From Pseudomonas pisciculturae (lineage in GTDB: Bacteria > Pseudomonadota > Gammaproteobacteria > Pseudomonadales > Pseudomonadaceae), in the NCBI RefSeq assembly GCF_015461805.1, contig NZ_JACVZE010000009.1:186001-250000 (forward strand): a stretch of 64,000 nt of DNA, read 5' to 3'. The stretch's first letter is position 1. The number at the start of each line of letters is the position of its first letter. The notes beneath the pieces are model-generated. The model was not told the origin of the DNA. It was given only the letters and a program-made list of their open reading frames with translations, and searched no databases. The translations under genes were made by a program, and so were the position numbers. This document shows, one piece after another, positions 9,091 through 18,647 of this stretch.

Positions 9091-9183
9091 ATGTGGGAGG
9101 GGGCTTGCTCCCGGTAGCGGGGTGTCAGTCACACATATATATTGACTGACACACTGCAATCGGGAGCAAGTCCCCTCCCACAT
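9091..9183. repeat. REPIN (inverted pair of REP sequences)
   Basis: Two inward-facing copies of a REP with core GTGGGAGGGGGCTTGC (right copy with one change, AAGTCCCCTCCCAC) bracket about 40 bases that themselves carry a TGTCAGTC/GACTGACA dyad. It lies between the 3' ends of radA and the PilZ gene. Confidence 0.9.
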
Positions 9184-9201
9184 GTTGACCTATGTTGGCT
9201 G

Positions 9202-9576
9202 CTAGATCTCCAGCAATGCCGCCAACTCCCGGTGCAGCTCTTCCTCATCTCCAAGATTCAACTCGATCAAGCGCCTTAGATGACTGATCGAATCCAAATC
9301 AATGTGCTCACACACAAACCCCAACTGCCCGTGATCATCATGGGTCAGTCGCACCTGCATTCGCACGTCGGTCTCGGCATCCAGGTGGATATCCACATCA
9401 AATGGCTGGGTGCTGTCCCCAAGCCACGGCTCGGGCCGTTGCACCAACAAGCCCTTGAGCGACAAATCCACCAATTGCACCGGCCATTCCCGGCCGTTTT
9501 GCCCAAGTTCGGTCGTGGCGTCAAAGGCGATCCTGCGGAAACGGCGACGATCAGACGCGTGTTCGGTCATGGTCAA
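9202..9576 (-). CDS. mapZ: PilZ-domain c-di-GMP receptor, MapZ type
   Basis: A 124-residue single-domain PilZ protein. Both c-di-GMP contact motifs are present: RRRFRR near the N-terminus (about residues 10-15) and the DxSxxG motif as DLSLKG. The C-terminal stretch DLDSISHLRRLIELNLGD is close to PA4608 of P. aeruginosa (MapZ), which binds c-di-GMP and inhibits a chemotaxis methyltransferase. It is in the same neighbourhood as in PAO1 (radA one side, cstA the other), and the c-di-GMP enzyme MorA is encoded 5 kb away. The symbol is by orthology. Confidence 0.85.
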   Translation of the reverse strand: MTMTEHASDRRRFRRIAFDATTELGQNGREWPVQLVDLSLKGLLVQRPEPWLGDSTQPFDVDIHLDAETDVRMQVRLTHDDHGQLGFVCEHIDLDSISHLRRLIELNLGDEEELHRELAALLEI

Positions 9577-9744
9577 ACCCTCTGTGGATAAGGGGATTGT
9601 AGCTATTAGCCATTACCCAGCATTTATTTCTGCTTTTTTTGCCCGCAGAAGGCTCTAGACCAACGTAGGGGGGTGGCCTTTAGGGCCAACAGCGCTAAAC
9701 TCGGAACGGCTGTCCTTTCTGTCCACCCTGGCTGGAATATAAAA

Positions 9745-11811
9745 ATGAAAAATAATAATAGCCTGCTACGCCACTTACCCTGGCTGGTGCTGGCAATCGT
9801 AGGAGCGTGCGCCCTAGGCGTAGTGGCCTTGCGCCGCGGCGAGGCGATCAACGCCTTGTGGATTGTGGTCGCTGCGGTGGCCATCTACCTGGTTGCATAC
9901 CGCTACTACAGCCTGTTCATCGCCAATAACGTGATGCAACTCGATCCACGGCGGGCCACCCCCGCAGTGATCAACAACGACGGTCTGGACTATGTGCCGA
10001 CCAACAAACACATTCTTTTCGGTCACCACTTTGCGGCGATTGCCGGTGCAGGCCCGCTGGTCGGCCCGGTACTGGCTGCGCAAATGGGTTACCTGCCCGG
10101 CACGCTCTGGCTGATTGCCGGCGTGGTGCTGGCCGGTGCGGTGCAGGACTTCATGGTGCTGTTCCTGTCCACTCGTCGCAATGGCCGTTCCCTGGGGGAC
10201 ATGGTTCGCGAAGAGATGGGCCGCATCCCGGGGACCATCGCGCTGTTTGGCTGCTTCCTGATCATGATCATCATCCTCGCGGTGCTGGCGCTGATCGTGG
10301 TCAAGGCCCTGGCAGAGAGCCCGTGGGGCATCTTTACGGTGATGGCGACCATCCCGATTGCGATGTTCATGGGCATCTACATGCGCTACATCCGCCCGGG
10401 CCGCATCGGTGAGATTTCGATCATCGGCGTGCTGTTGCTGCTGGGTTCGATCTGGCTGGGCGGGCAGATTGCCGCTGACCCGGTCTGGGCCAAGGCCTTC
10501 ACGTTTACCGGCATTCAAATCACCTGGATGCTGATCGGTTACGGTTTCGTCGCCGCAGTACTGCCGGTATGGCTGATCCTGGCACCGCGTGACTACCTGT
10601 CTACGTTCCTGAAAATCGGCACCATCATCGCCCTGGCGATCGGCATTCTGGTCACCATGCCAGACCTGAAAATGCCTGCGTTGACCCAGTTCATCGACGG
10701 CACCGGGCCGGTGTGGAAGGGCGGTCTGTTCCCGTTCCTGTTCATCACCATCGCCTGTGGCGCGGTCTCGGGTTTCCATGCGCTGATCTCTTCGGGCACT
10801 ACGCCGAAGTTGCTGGCCAACGAAAGCCATGCGCGTTACATCGGTTATGGCGGCATGTTGATGGAGTCGTTCGTCGCCATCATGGCCATGGTTGCCGCGT
10901 CGGTGATCGAGCCAGGCGTGTACTTCGCCATGAACAGCCCGGCTGCGGTCGTCGGTTCTGACGTCGTCACTGTTGCGCAAACCGTCAGCAGCTGGGGCTT
11001 TGCGATTACGCCTGAGGCGCTGTCTGCCGTTGCCCATGACATCGGTGAAACCACCATCCTGGCGCGTGCCGGCGGTGCGCCGACGTTGGCGGTAGGTATC
11101 GCGCAGATCCTGCACAGTGTGCTGCCGGGTGAAAACACCATGGCGTTCTGGTACCACTTTGCGATCCTGTTCGAAGCGCTGTTCATCCTGACGGCAGTTG
11201 ACGCGGGCACCCGTGCTGGCCGGTTCATGCTGCAAGACCTGCTGGGTTCGTTCGTGCCTGCGCTCAAACGCACCGAGTCGTGGACGGCCAACCTGATCGC
11301 CACCGCAGGTTGCGTGGCGATGTGGGGTTACCTGCTGTACCAAGGCGTGATCGACCCACTGGGCGGGATCAACACCTTGTGGCCGCTGTTTGGTATCTCC
11401 AACCAGATGCTGGCAGGTATCGCGCTGATGCTGGCCACCGTTGTGCTGATCAAAATGAAGCGCCAGCGCTACATCTGGGTGACGATGCTGCCAGCGGTAT
11501 GGCTGCTGATCTGCACCACCACGGCGGGCTTCATCAAGCTGTTCGACGCCAACCCGGCGATTGGCTTCCTGTCGCTGGCCAAGAAGTACAGCGATGCGCT
11601 GGCTAACGGCCAGATCCTGGCCCCGGCCAAGAGCATCGACCAGATGCAGCACGTGATCTGGAACGCCTACACCAACGCAACGCTGACGGCGCTGTTCCTG
11701 TTCGTGGTGTTCAGCATCCTGTTCTATGCGCTCAAGGTTGGCGTCGCTGCCTGGGGCAACAAAGAACGTACGGATAAAGAAGCCCCGTTCCAGGCCCAGC
11801 CGGACGCGTGA
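9745..11811 (+). CDS. cstA: CstA/BtsT-family pyruvate or peptide transporter
   Basis: A 688-residue polytopic protein of the carbon-starvation CstA family with about 16-18 hydrophobic helices and the family motif HILFGHHFAAIAGAGPLVGPVLAAQMG near residues 85-111. The reading frame stays open 24 codons further upstream, but the ATG at 9745 begins at the usual family N-terminus (MKNNNSLLRHLPWL). E. coli CstA and BtsT (YjiY) import pyruvate or peptides. The following yjiX-like and yjiA genes reproduce the E. coli btsT-yjiX-yjiA order, which favours a BtsT-like pyruvate/proton symporter; substrate is inferred. Confidence 0.92.
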   Translation: MKNNNSLLRHLPWLVLAIVGACALGVVALRRGEAINALWIVVAAVAIYLVAYRYYSLFIANNVMQLDPRRATPAVINNDGLDYVPTNKHILFGHHFAAIAGAGPLVGPVLAAQMGYLPGTLWLIAGVVLAGAVQDFMVLFLSTRRNGRSLGDMVREEMGRIPGTIALFGCFLIMIIILAVLALIVVKALAESPWGIFTVMATIPIAMFMGIYMRYIRPGRIGEISIIGVLLLLGSIWLGGQIAADPVWAKAFTFTGIQITWMLIGYGFVAAVLPVWLILAPRDYLSTFLKIGTIIALAIGILVTMPDLKMPALTQFIDGTGPVWKGGLFPFLFITIACGAVSGFHALISSGTTPKLLANESHARYIGYGGMLMESFVAIMAMVAASVIEPGVYFAMNSPAAVVGSDVVTVAQTVSSWGFAITPEALSAVAHDIGETTILARAGGAPTLAVGIAQILHSVLPGENTMAFWYHFAILFEALFILTAVDAGTRAGRFMLQDLLGSFVPALKRTESWTANLIATAGCVAMWGYLLYQGVIDPLGGINTLWPLFGISNQMLAGIALMLATVVLIKMKRQRYIWVTMLPAVWLLICTTTAGFIKLFDANPAIGFLSLAKKYSDALANGQILAPAKSIDQMQHVIWNAYTNATLTALFLFVVFSILFYALKVGVAAWGNKERTDKEAPFQAQPDA

Positions 11812-11826
11812 TAGAGGATTGCAATC

Positions 11827-12024
11827 ATGTTCAATGACATCAGTCGTCTCGGGAAATACCTCGGTCAGGCCGCCCGCCTGATGGTCGGCATGCCCGACTA
11901 CGACACGTACGTCGAGCATATGCAAACCAAGCACCCGGACAAGCCGATGATGGACTACAAGGCGTTCTTCCGGGAGCGTCAGGAAGCCCGTTACGGTGGT
12001 AAGGGTGGGCCTAAGTGCTGTTGA
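11827..12024 (+). CDS. YbdD/YjiX small protein
   Basis: A 65-residue basic protein, 15 bases after the transporter stop. It contains the family signature MVGMPDYDTYVEHM and ends in GGKGGPKCC, as in YjiX/YbdD proteins that are nearly always encoded after cstA or btsT. Biochemical role is not established; the tight linkage suggests it works with the transporter. Confidence 0.92.
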   Translation: MFNDISRLGKYLGQAARLMVGMPDYDTYVEHMQTKHPDKPMMDYKAFFRERQEARYGGKGGPKCC

Positions 12025-12041
12025 GTTAATGCTATATCCCC

Positions 12042-12130
12042 TGTGGGAGGGGGCTTGCCCCCGATAGCGGTATGTCAGTGCCAGATAAGTGCCTGACACA
12101 CTGCTATCGGGGGCAAGCCCCCTCCCACAT
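12042..12130. repeat. REPIN between yjiX-like gene and yjiA
   Basis: A near-perfect inverted pair of GTGGGAGGGGGCTTGC cores about 88 bases end to end, with an internal TGTCAG...CTGACA dyad. It lies upstream of the yjiA ribosome site, so it sits inside a likely transcription unit. Confidence 0.92.
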
Positions 12131-12161
12131 TTGTTTCTGTGTTTCTTCAAGGAGAATTTCT

Positions 12162-13121
12162 TTGTCCTCTCCCATCCCGGTCACCATCCTCAGCGGCTTC
12201 CTCGGCGCCGGCAAAACCACCTTGCTGCGCCACCTGCTCAAAGCCGAGCACGGCCTGAAAATCGCCGTGATCGAAAACGAATTCAGCGACGCCGGTATCG
12301 ACACCCAACTGCTGGGCGCTGAGCCGGTGCAAGTCATGACCCTGTCCAACGGCTGTGTGTGTTGCACCATCCACACCGACCTGACCAAAGCCCTGTACCT
12401 GCTGCTCGAACGCCTGGACAGCGGCGAGATCGCCTTCGACCGCCTGGTGATCGAGACCACCGGCCTGGCCGACCCTGCGCCCGTTGCGCAGACCTTTTTC
12501 ATCGACGAGGAACTGCGCGAGCGCTACATCCTCGACGGCATCATCACCCTGGTAGACGCGGCCCATGCCGAGCACCACCTGACCCAAACCATCGCCCAGG
12601 CCCAGATCGGCTTCGCCGACCGTTTGTTGGTGAGCAAGCGTGACCTGGTGGACGACGCGACCTTCGATGCGCTGAGTGAGCGCCTGACCCGCATCAACCG
12701 CCGCGCGCCGATTCGTGTGGCGGATCACGGCAACATCGATCTGGCGGAACTGCTCGACGTGCGCGGCTTCAACCTCAACGCCGGCATGAGCCTGCGCCCG
12801 GTCAGCGCTGCGCCGTCCATCGACCGTATTTCCAGCCTGGTGCTGCGCACCGATCAGCCGCTGGATATCGACCGCCTCAGCGAGTTTATGAACGAGCTGT
12901 TGGAAGACCATGGCAAGCAACTGCTGCGCTACAAAGGCGTACTGAACATTGCCGGGGAAGATCGGCGCATGGTGTTTCAGGGCGTGCTGAAGCTGTACGG
13001 TTTTGATTGGGACACGGAATGGGAAGAGGGCGAGGCGCGGGAGAGTGTGATCGTGTTTATTGCCGATGAGTTGCCGGAAGACAAAATCCGCGAAGGCTTC
13101 CAGCGCCTCTATCAACCCTGA
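12162..13121 (+). CDS. yjiA: CobW/YjiA-family metal-binding GTPase (TTG start)
   Basis: A 319-residue COG0523 GTPase. The P-loop reads GAGKTT (residues 15-20), the metal-binding CxCC-type motif GCVCC is at 64-68, and the C-terminal CobW domain follows (about 215-315). The frame is open upstream through the REPIN, but the TTG at 12162 has AAGGAG seven bases before it and gives the E. coli YjiA length (318), so a TTG start was chosen. YjiA-like proteins bind zinc or other transition metals and may act as metallochaperones. Third gene of the btsT-yjiX-yjiA-like set, though a REPIN separates it. Confidence 0.9.
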   Translation: MSSPIPVTILSGFLGAGKTTLLRHLLKAEHGLKIAVIENEFSDAGIDTQLLGAEPVQVMTLSNGCVCCTIHTDLTKALYLLLERLDSGEIAFDRLVIETTGLADPAPVAQTFFIDEELRERYILDGIITLVDAAHAEHHLTQTIAQAQIGFADRLLVSKRDLVDDATFDALSERLTRINRRAPIRVADHGNIDLAELLDVRGFNLNAGMSLRPVSAAPSIDRISSLVLRTDQPLDIDRLSEFMNELLEDHGKQLLRYKGVLNIAGEDRRMVFQGVLKLYGFDWDTEWEEGEARESVIVFIADELPEDKIREGFQRLYQP

Positions 13122-13123
13122 CT

Positions 13124-13243
13124 TGAAATGCAATCCAATGTGGGAGGGGGCTTGCTCCCGATGACAGTGTGTCAGTGACAGGTAAGTGCCTGACACTCTG
13201 CTATCGGGAGCAAGCCCCCTCCCACATGTTTGATTGCATTTCA
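13124..13243. repeat. REPIN with extra perfect outer arms
   Basis: The REPIN proper (13138-13227) is again a GTGGGAGGGGGCTTGC inverted pair. It is nested inside a further perfect 12-base inverted repeat, TGAAATGCAATC (13124-13135) and GATTGCATTTCA (13232-13243), which the other REPINs here lack. Confidence 0.88.
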
Positions 13244-13270
13244 GGTTGGCAAAGCAGTGTTTTCAGGCAT

Positions 13271-13300
13271 AAAAAAGCCCGGCTCAAGAGCCGGGCTTTT
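13271..13300. terminator. Bidirectional terminator between yjiA and glyA
   Basis: An AAAAAAGCCCGGCT / AGCCGGGCTTTT hairpin with short loop lies between the convergent yjiA and glyA and has A- and T-runs on both sides. Confidence 0.9.
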
Positions 13301-13317
13301 CATTCAAGCAACTGCAA

Positions 13318-14571
13318 TCAAGCGCCGTACACCGGCAGCTTTTTGCAGATGGCCTTGACCTTCTCACGTACTGCGTCGATCACGGCTTCGTTGTTCAGGT
13401 CTGCCAGGATGTCGCAGATCCAGCCAGCCAGTTCCTTGCACTCTGCTTCCTTGAAGCCACGAGTGGTCACAGCCGGGGTGCCGAAGCGCAGGCCGGAGGT
13501 GACGAACGGCGAACGTGGGTCGTTTGGCACGGAGTTTTTGTTCACGGTGATGAAGGCTTTGCCCAGGGCAGCGTCAGCATCTTTACCGGAAATGTCCTGC
13601 TTGATCAGTGACAGCAGGAACAGGTGGTTTTCAGTACCGCCGGACACCACGTCAAAGCCGCGCTCGATAAACACGCTGGCCATGGTCTGGGCGTTCTTGA
13701 CCACTTGTTGCTGGTAGGTCTTGAACTCAGGCTGCAGGGCTTCTTTGAAGCAGATCGCTTTGGCGGCGATCACGTGCTCCAGCGGGCCACCCTGTGCGCC
13801 TGGGAATACCGCGGAGTTCAGCTTCTTCTCGATCTCGGCGTTGGCGCGAGCCAGGATCAGGCCGCCACGTGGACCGCGCAGGGTCTTGTGGGTGGTGGTG
13901 GTCACGACGTCAGCGAACGGCACCGGGTTCGGGTAGACGCCAGCGGCGACCAGACCGGCTACGTGAGCCATGTCGACGAACAGGTAAGCGCCAACCTTGT
14001 CAGCGATAGCGCGGAAGCGTGGGAAGTCCAGGATCTGCGAGTAGGCAGAGAAACCGGCCACGATCATTTTCGGCTTGTGTTCAACCGCCAGGCGCTCGAC
14101 TTCGTCGTAGTCGATCAGGCCGTTGGCATCGATACCGTATTGAACGGCGTTGTACAGCTTGCCCGAGGACGAAACGCTGGCGCCGTGGGTCAGGTGACCG
14201 CCGTGGGCCAGGCTCATGCCCAGGATGGTGTCGCCGCCTTGCAGCAGGGCCAGGTACACGGCGCTGTTGGCTTGGGAGCCGGCGTGCGGCTGAACGTTGG
14301 CGTAATCGGCGCCGAACAGCTCTTTGGCACGGTCGATGGCCAACTGCTCAACGACGTCGACGTACTCGCAACCGCCGTAGTAGCGCTTGCCTGGGTAGCC
14401 TTCAGCGTACTTGTTGGTCAGAACCGAACCCTGAGCCTCCATGACCGCTGGGCTGGTGTAGTTTTCCGAAGCGATCAGCTCAATGTGCTCTTCCTGGCGC
14501 ACGGCTTCTTGCTCCATGGCGGCAAAGAGATCGGCGTCGTACTTGGCAATAGTCAAATCACGGCTGAACAT
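13318..14571 (-). CDS. glyA: Serine hydroxymethyltransferase
   Basis: A 417-residue GlyA beginning MFSRDLTIAKYDADLF. It shows the family motifs IELIASENYTS near the N-terminus and the PLP-lysine segment TTTHKTLRGPRGG. The frame is open four codons upstream, but ATG 14571 has a GAGG site and gives the standard length. The enzyme interconverts serine and glycine, loading tetrahydrofolate with a one-carbon unit in the cytosol. It corresponds to the GlyA copy next to morA in P. aeruginosa; pseudomonads usually carry more than one glyA. Confidence 0.97.
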   Translation of the reverse strand: MFSRDLTIAKYDADLFAAMEQEAVRQEEHIELIASENYTSPAVMEAQGSVLTNKYAEGYPGKRYYGGCEYVDVVEQLAIDRAKELFGADYANVQPHAGSQANSAVYLALLQGGDTILGMSLAHGGHLTHGASVSSSGKLYNAVQYGIDANGLIDYDEVERLAVEHKPKMIVAGFSAYSQILDFPRFRAIADKVGAYLFVDMAHVAGLVAAGVYPNPVPFADVVTTTTHKTLRGPRGGLILARANAEIEKKLNSAVFPGAQGGPLEHVIAAKAICFKEALQPEFKTYQQQVVKNAQTMASVFIERGFDVVSGGTENHLFLLSLIKQDISGKDADAALGKAFITVNKNSVPNDPRSPFVTSGLRFGTPAVTTRGFKEAECKELAGWICDILADLNNEAVIDAVREKVKAICKKLPVYGA

Positions 14572-14697
14572 GGCGGTCCTCAAGGATCGGGGGCAGAAAA
14601 GGAGGGCATTCTAACCCAATGGGTTTTAGATGGCATATGAAAGGACATCATGTCGCGGACAAGTGGGGCTCATCTGGGGATGGGCGGTGGCTGTAAG

Positions 14698-14775
14698 GGC
14701 CTCATCGCGGGCAAGCCCGGCTCCCATAGGGGAACGCATTCCAAGTGTGGGAGCTGGCTTGCCTGCGATGAGGCC
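14698..14775. repeat. REP pair in everted orientation
   Basis: An inverted repeat with outer arms GGCCTCATCGC/GCGATGAGGCC. The internal REP cores are of the GAGCTGGCTTGC class and point outward (CTCCCA ... GTGGGAG), the reverse of the REPIN arrangement. It lies between glyA and the 3' end of morA. Confidence 0.8.
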
Positions 14776-14795
14776 ATCAGCCCCACAGCAGAGGA

Positions 14796-17700
14796 TCAGT
14801 CGAACATGAACAGCGCATCATTGCTGAACTGCGCCTCAAACTGACTCGCCGGCATCGGCCGCCCAAACAGGTAACCCTGCACTTCGTCGCAACCATGCTC
14901 ACGCAGGAAGTCGAGCTGCTCATGGGTCTCCACACCCTCGGCGATCACCGCCAGGTTGAGGCTGTGGGCCATGGCGATAATCGCCCGAGCAATCTGCGCG
15001 TCCTGCTCGCCGGAGGGCAGGCCATCGACGAAGGTGCGGTCGATCTTCAGCACGTCGATAGGGAACTGCTTGAGGTAGTTAAGCGACGAGTAACCCGTAC
15101 CGAAGTCATCGACCGCAATGCTCAAGCCCAGGTTTTTCAGGCTGTCGAGGATGTGCAGGGCTTCGTTGACTTCGCGCATCAGAATACTTTCGGTCAGCTC
15201 CAGCTCCAGGCATGCCGGCGGCAGGCCGGTGTCCTTGAGGATGGTGGCGATGCGTGTGCCCAGTTGGCCGTCAGAGAACTGCCGCGCTGAGATGTTCACC
15301 GACACTTTCGGCACGCGCACTTTGTTTTGGTGCCAGGTCTTGAGCTGGCGACAGGCCTCGCGGATCACCCAGTCGCCCACGTCCACCACCAGGCCCAGTT
15401 CTTCGAGCACCGGGATGAAATCCCCCGGCGGCACCAGGCCGCGTCGCGGGTGACGCCAACGCAGCAGGGCTTCGGCGCCGGTCAGGCGTTTGCCGTCGCC
15501 GCTGAATTGCGGTTGGTAATAGAGCACGAACTCGTCTTGGTCCAAGGCATGGCGCAGGTCGCTTTCCAGCTCCAGGCGCTCCAGGGCGCTGGCGTTCATG
15601 TCCGCTTGGTAGAACTGGAAGTTGTTTTTGCCGCGCTCCTTGGCGTGATACATCGCCGTGTCGGCGTTTTTCATCAGTTGGCTCAGCTCGTTGCCGTCTT
15701 GCGGGCTCAGGGCGATGCCGATACTGGCGGTCACAAAGAACTCGCGGCCTTCGAGCACAAACGGTTTCACCAGACTCGCGAGAATCTGCTCGGCCACGTG
15801 GATCGCACGGTTCAGCGCCATTTCGCGGCTGACCCGCGGTTGCAGCAGCAGGGTGAACTCGTCGCCGCCCATGCGCGCCACGGTGTCGTCTTCGGCGACG
15901 CAGCCCAGCAGGCGCGTGGCCATTTCCTTGAGCATGCGGTCGCCGGCAGCGTGGCCCAGGGAGTCGTTGATCGGCTTGAAGCGGTCGAGGTCGAGGAACA
16001 TCAACACCACCCACGACTTCTGTCGCTCGGCCGACTGCAACGCGGTGTGCAGGCGGTCCTGGAACAGCGTGCGGTTGGGCAGGTGGGTCAGGGCGTCGTA
16101 GTAAGCCAGGCGGTGGATGCGTTGTTCGCTGGCCTTACGCTCGCTGATATCACTGAAGAAGCACACGTAGCTGGCCAAGTCGCCTTCGTCGTCGAACACG
16201 GCGGTAATGCCAACCCAGGCCGGGTAATGTTCGCCATTGCGGCGCTTGAGCCACACTTCGCCTTCCCACGTGCTGTGCTGGTGCAATTGCTTGAGCACGT
16301 AGCGCAGGTGGGCTTCCTGTTGCTCGTCGACGGTGAGCATGTTGGGCAACTGATCGAGCACGTCCGCCACGGCGTAGCCGCTGACTCGGCTGAAGGCCTC
16401 GTTGGCCTGCACGATATAACCCGCCGGGTCAGTGATCAGGATCGCCGAGGTGGAGTGCTCGAATACGGTGGCGGCCATGCGCAGGTCTTTCTCGGCGCGG
16501 CGCTGCTGGCTGATATCGCGGCCTACGCCGAGGATACCTTCGAACGCGCCGTGCTCGTCCCACACCAGCACCAGGCGCAACTCGATCGGCACCTTGCGGC
16601 CATCGGCGCGCAGGCAGTCGAACAGATACAGCTGGGTGTGCACTTCATCGCGCAGCTTGTTCAGTGCCTCGGTATCGCTGAGTGCGCGGCTCACTTGCTC
16701 CACCAAGCTGTAGATGCCGCTCAGTTGCTGCGGGTTGGCGATGATCGACTGCCAGCCGTTCTTGAACACCCAGTCCACGTCATAGCCCAATACGGCATTG
16801 ACCGACGGGCTGATGTAGTTGAGCGCCAGCTTGCTGTCGGTGGAGCAGATGACGTCGCTGATGCTTTCGGCCAGCATCCGGTAGCGCTGCTCGCTGTCGC
16901 GCAGGGATTCGCTGGCTTCGATCTGGTCGGTGATGTCTTTGGCCACGCCGATGATGCGAGTGACCTGGGCCGACTTGTCGCGGGCCAAGGCTTGCTCGCG
17001 GATATCAAAGCGCCGCCACTGGTTGTTGCGGTGACGAAAGCGCAGTTGGCATTGCAGTTGGGTGGCGTAGCCGGCTTGTCGCTGTTGTTGGCGCAAGTCG
17101 TGGTAATACTCGGCGTCTTCGGGGTGCAGCAGGATTTCCCAGAAGTACTCGCCCATTTGTTGCAGTTCGGCTTTGTTATAGCCGAGGGTGTGGCCCAAAT
17201 GGTGGTTGCTGAAAATCATGCGCTGGCTGATCACGTCCTGCACATAGAGGTGGTCGGGCACGGTGCGCACCACGTCCGACCAGAAACTCTCACGCTCCAC
17301 CAGCGACAGCTCGATCAGCTTGCGGCTGGTGATATCGCTGATGCTGAGGATGACTGCCTTGAAGTCATCCTGCTGCTCGGGCAGGCGCATCACGAGCCAT
17401 AGGTATTGATCGTTGCCGGCCAGGTCCTTGAGCTGGATTTCCAGTTCAAGCTGGTTCTGTTGGCTCAGGAAGGCTTCCAGTATCTGGTAGCCAATGGACG
17501 TCGCGTTGCGCGGGCAATCATCGATCAGGCGTTCCCACGCTTCTTCGCAGGAGCCTACGTTCAAGAGGCGAACCGCGACCTGGTTGACCTCGGTGATGCG
17601 CAGTTCCTTGAGCAGTTGCCGGCGTGCGAGGGGGTTATCCTCCAGCCAGGCGTGCAGTTGCGCACGGGTCTGGAGGTGAGCCTTGGCGAAGAACGCGTTG

Positions 17701-18647
17701 AGGCCCGACAGGTCCAGTACGCAGAGCGCCACGCCGGTGCCTTCGAAAATATCCTGATAACGCCGCCGGCCCTCATGCACCTGGCGCTGACGGCGGCGCA
17801 TGTTGAGCAGCACGATCACGGGGATCAGCGAAAACGCCAGACCCAGCAGGCATTTACCGATAAACGCCGGCAACAGTTGCTCCAGCACGGCGGTACGGTC
17901 AAACAACCCGCGCAATTGCCAGTCGCTTTTGCTCAGGGGCGTGACCAGTACGCTTTTATTCAGCTCATCCGGGGTGAGGGCGCCGGCCCACTGGGCTGGC
18001 ATGCCGCTGTCACGGCTGATGACGCGGTGGTTAAGGCGATTCTCGATGGCCCACATCGGGCGCTGGCCCTGGCCGTCCTGGCGGGTGAGGCTGACCAGGT
18101 AGTTGGGGGCCAGGCGCAGCACCCAGTACACTTTTGAGCCACCGCTGGGCTGGTGCAGCAATAAATAGATGAGGGTGCCGTCGCTGTTGTTGCTCAGGTA
18201 ATAGGACTGGGAGTGGCTGCGTTGTACCAACTCCTCAAGCCAGGCGCTGTCCTGGCTGTCGGTAGCGCTGTCGCTGATCATCGCACCGCTGGGAGCGAGC
18301 AGGGCGATGCTGCGCAGTTCCGGCAGCGAGCGCTGCAAGGTGTGCATCAGGGCTTGTTGCTGTTCGCTGTCGCGCGGCGGTTCGACCATCGGCAGCAGGT
18401 TCAGGGCGATTTTTGCGCTGAGGGCCATGTTCAGGCTGATCTGTTCAGCCAGGTCGGCGCTGTAGTCGATGGTGTATTGCTGCTGGTTTTTCTGGTTTTG
18501 TTGCAGTTGATCCAGCAGTTGCCAGAACAATAACGCGAGCAACATGAGGACGAGCGTCGCCAATGCGCCTTTAAGGGTGCCGTGCAGGGGCGCTCCCGGC
18601 GCAATATGAGCGGCGCGCAAGGGAGTTGGCGGCGTGACTTTGGACAA
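14796..18647 (-). CDS. morA: Membrane PAS-GGDEF-EAL c-di-GMP enzyme MorA
   Basis: A 1283-residue inner-membrane sensor. Helix one lies at about 28-47, a periplasmic domain follows, helix two at about 263-285, then a chain of PAS domains, a diguanylate cyclase domain with intact GGDEF (927-931) and a phosphodiesterase domain with intact EAL (1059-1061) plus the DDFGTGYSSLNYL motif. The RxxD inhibitory site five residues ahead of GGDEF reads AEDD, so product inhibition may be missing. MorA controls motility and biofilm in P. putida (1282 residues) and P. aeruginosa (PA4601). Position beside glyA matches PAO1. Transcribed alone toward glyA. Confidence 0.93.
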   Translation of the reverse strand: MSKVTPPTPLRAAHIAPGAPLHGTLKGALATLVLMLLALLFWQLLDQLQQNQKNQQQYTIDYSADLAEQISLNMALSAKIALNLLPMVEPPRDSEQQQALMHTLQRSLPELRSIALLAPSGAMISDSATDSQDSAWLEELVQRSHSQSYYLSNNSDGTLIYLLLHQPSGGSKVYWVLRLAPNYLVSLTRQDGQGQRPMWAIENRLNHRVISRDSGMPAQWAGALTPDELNKSVLVTPLSKSDWQLRGLFDRTAVLEQLLPAFIGKCLLGLAFSLIPVIVLLNMRRRQRQVHEGRRRYQDIFEGTGVALCVLDLSGLNAFFAKAHLQTRAQLHAWLEDNPLARRQLLKELRITEVNQVAVRLLNVGSCEEAWERLIDDCPRNATSIGYQILEAFLSQQNQLELEIQLKDLAGNDQYLWLVMRLPEQQDDFKAVILSISDITSRKLIELSLVERESFWSDVVRTVPDHLYVQDVISQRMIFSNHHLGHTLGYNKAELQQMGEYFWEILLHPEDAEYYHDLRQQQRQAGYATQLQCQLRFRHRNNQWRRFDIREQALARDKSAQVTRIIGVAKDITDQIEASESLRDSEQRYRMLAESISDVICSTDSKLALNYISPSVNAVLGYDVDWVFKNGWQSIIANPQQLSGIYSLVEQVSRALSDTEALNKLRDEVHTQLYLFDCLRADGRKVPIELRLVLVWDEHGAFEGILGVGRDISQQRRAEKDLRMAATVFEHSTSAILITDPAGYIVQANEAFSRVSGYAVADVLDQLPNMLTVDEQQEAHLRYVLKQLHQHSTWEGEVWLKRRNGEHYPAWVGITAVFDDEGDLASYVCFFSDISERKASEQRIHRLAYYDALTHLPNRTLFQDRLHTALQSAERQKSWVVLMFLDLDRFKPINDSLGHAAGDRMLKEMATRLLGCVAEDDTVARMGGDEFTLLLQPRVSREMALNRAIHVAEQILASLVKPFVLEGREFFVTASIGIALSPQDGNELSQLMKNADTAMYHAKERGKNNFQFYQADMNASALERLELESDLRHALDQDEFVLYYQPQFSGDGKRLTGAEALLRWRHPRRGLVPPGDFIPVLEELGLVVDVGDWVIREACRQLKTWHQNKVRVPKVSVNISARQFSDGQLGTRIATILKDTGLPPACLELELTESILMREVNEALHILDSLKNLGLSIAVDDFGTGYSSLNYLKQFPIDVLKIDRTFVDGLPSGEQDAQIARAIIAMAHSLNLAVIAEGVETHEQLDFLREHGCDEVQGYLFGRPMPASQFEAQFSNDALFMFD

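Noticed and set aside
9814..12150. Minus-strand open frame of 778 codons opposite cstA
   Set aside because: Product is His/Gln/Arg-rich without domain features; it is the usual shadow of a GC-rich membrane-protein gene.
15327..17402. Plus-strand open frame of 691 codons opposite morA
   Set aside because: Shadow of morA; no ribosome site, no recognisable motif, while morA shows complete GGDEF and EAL domains.
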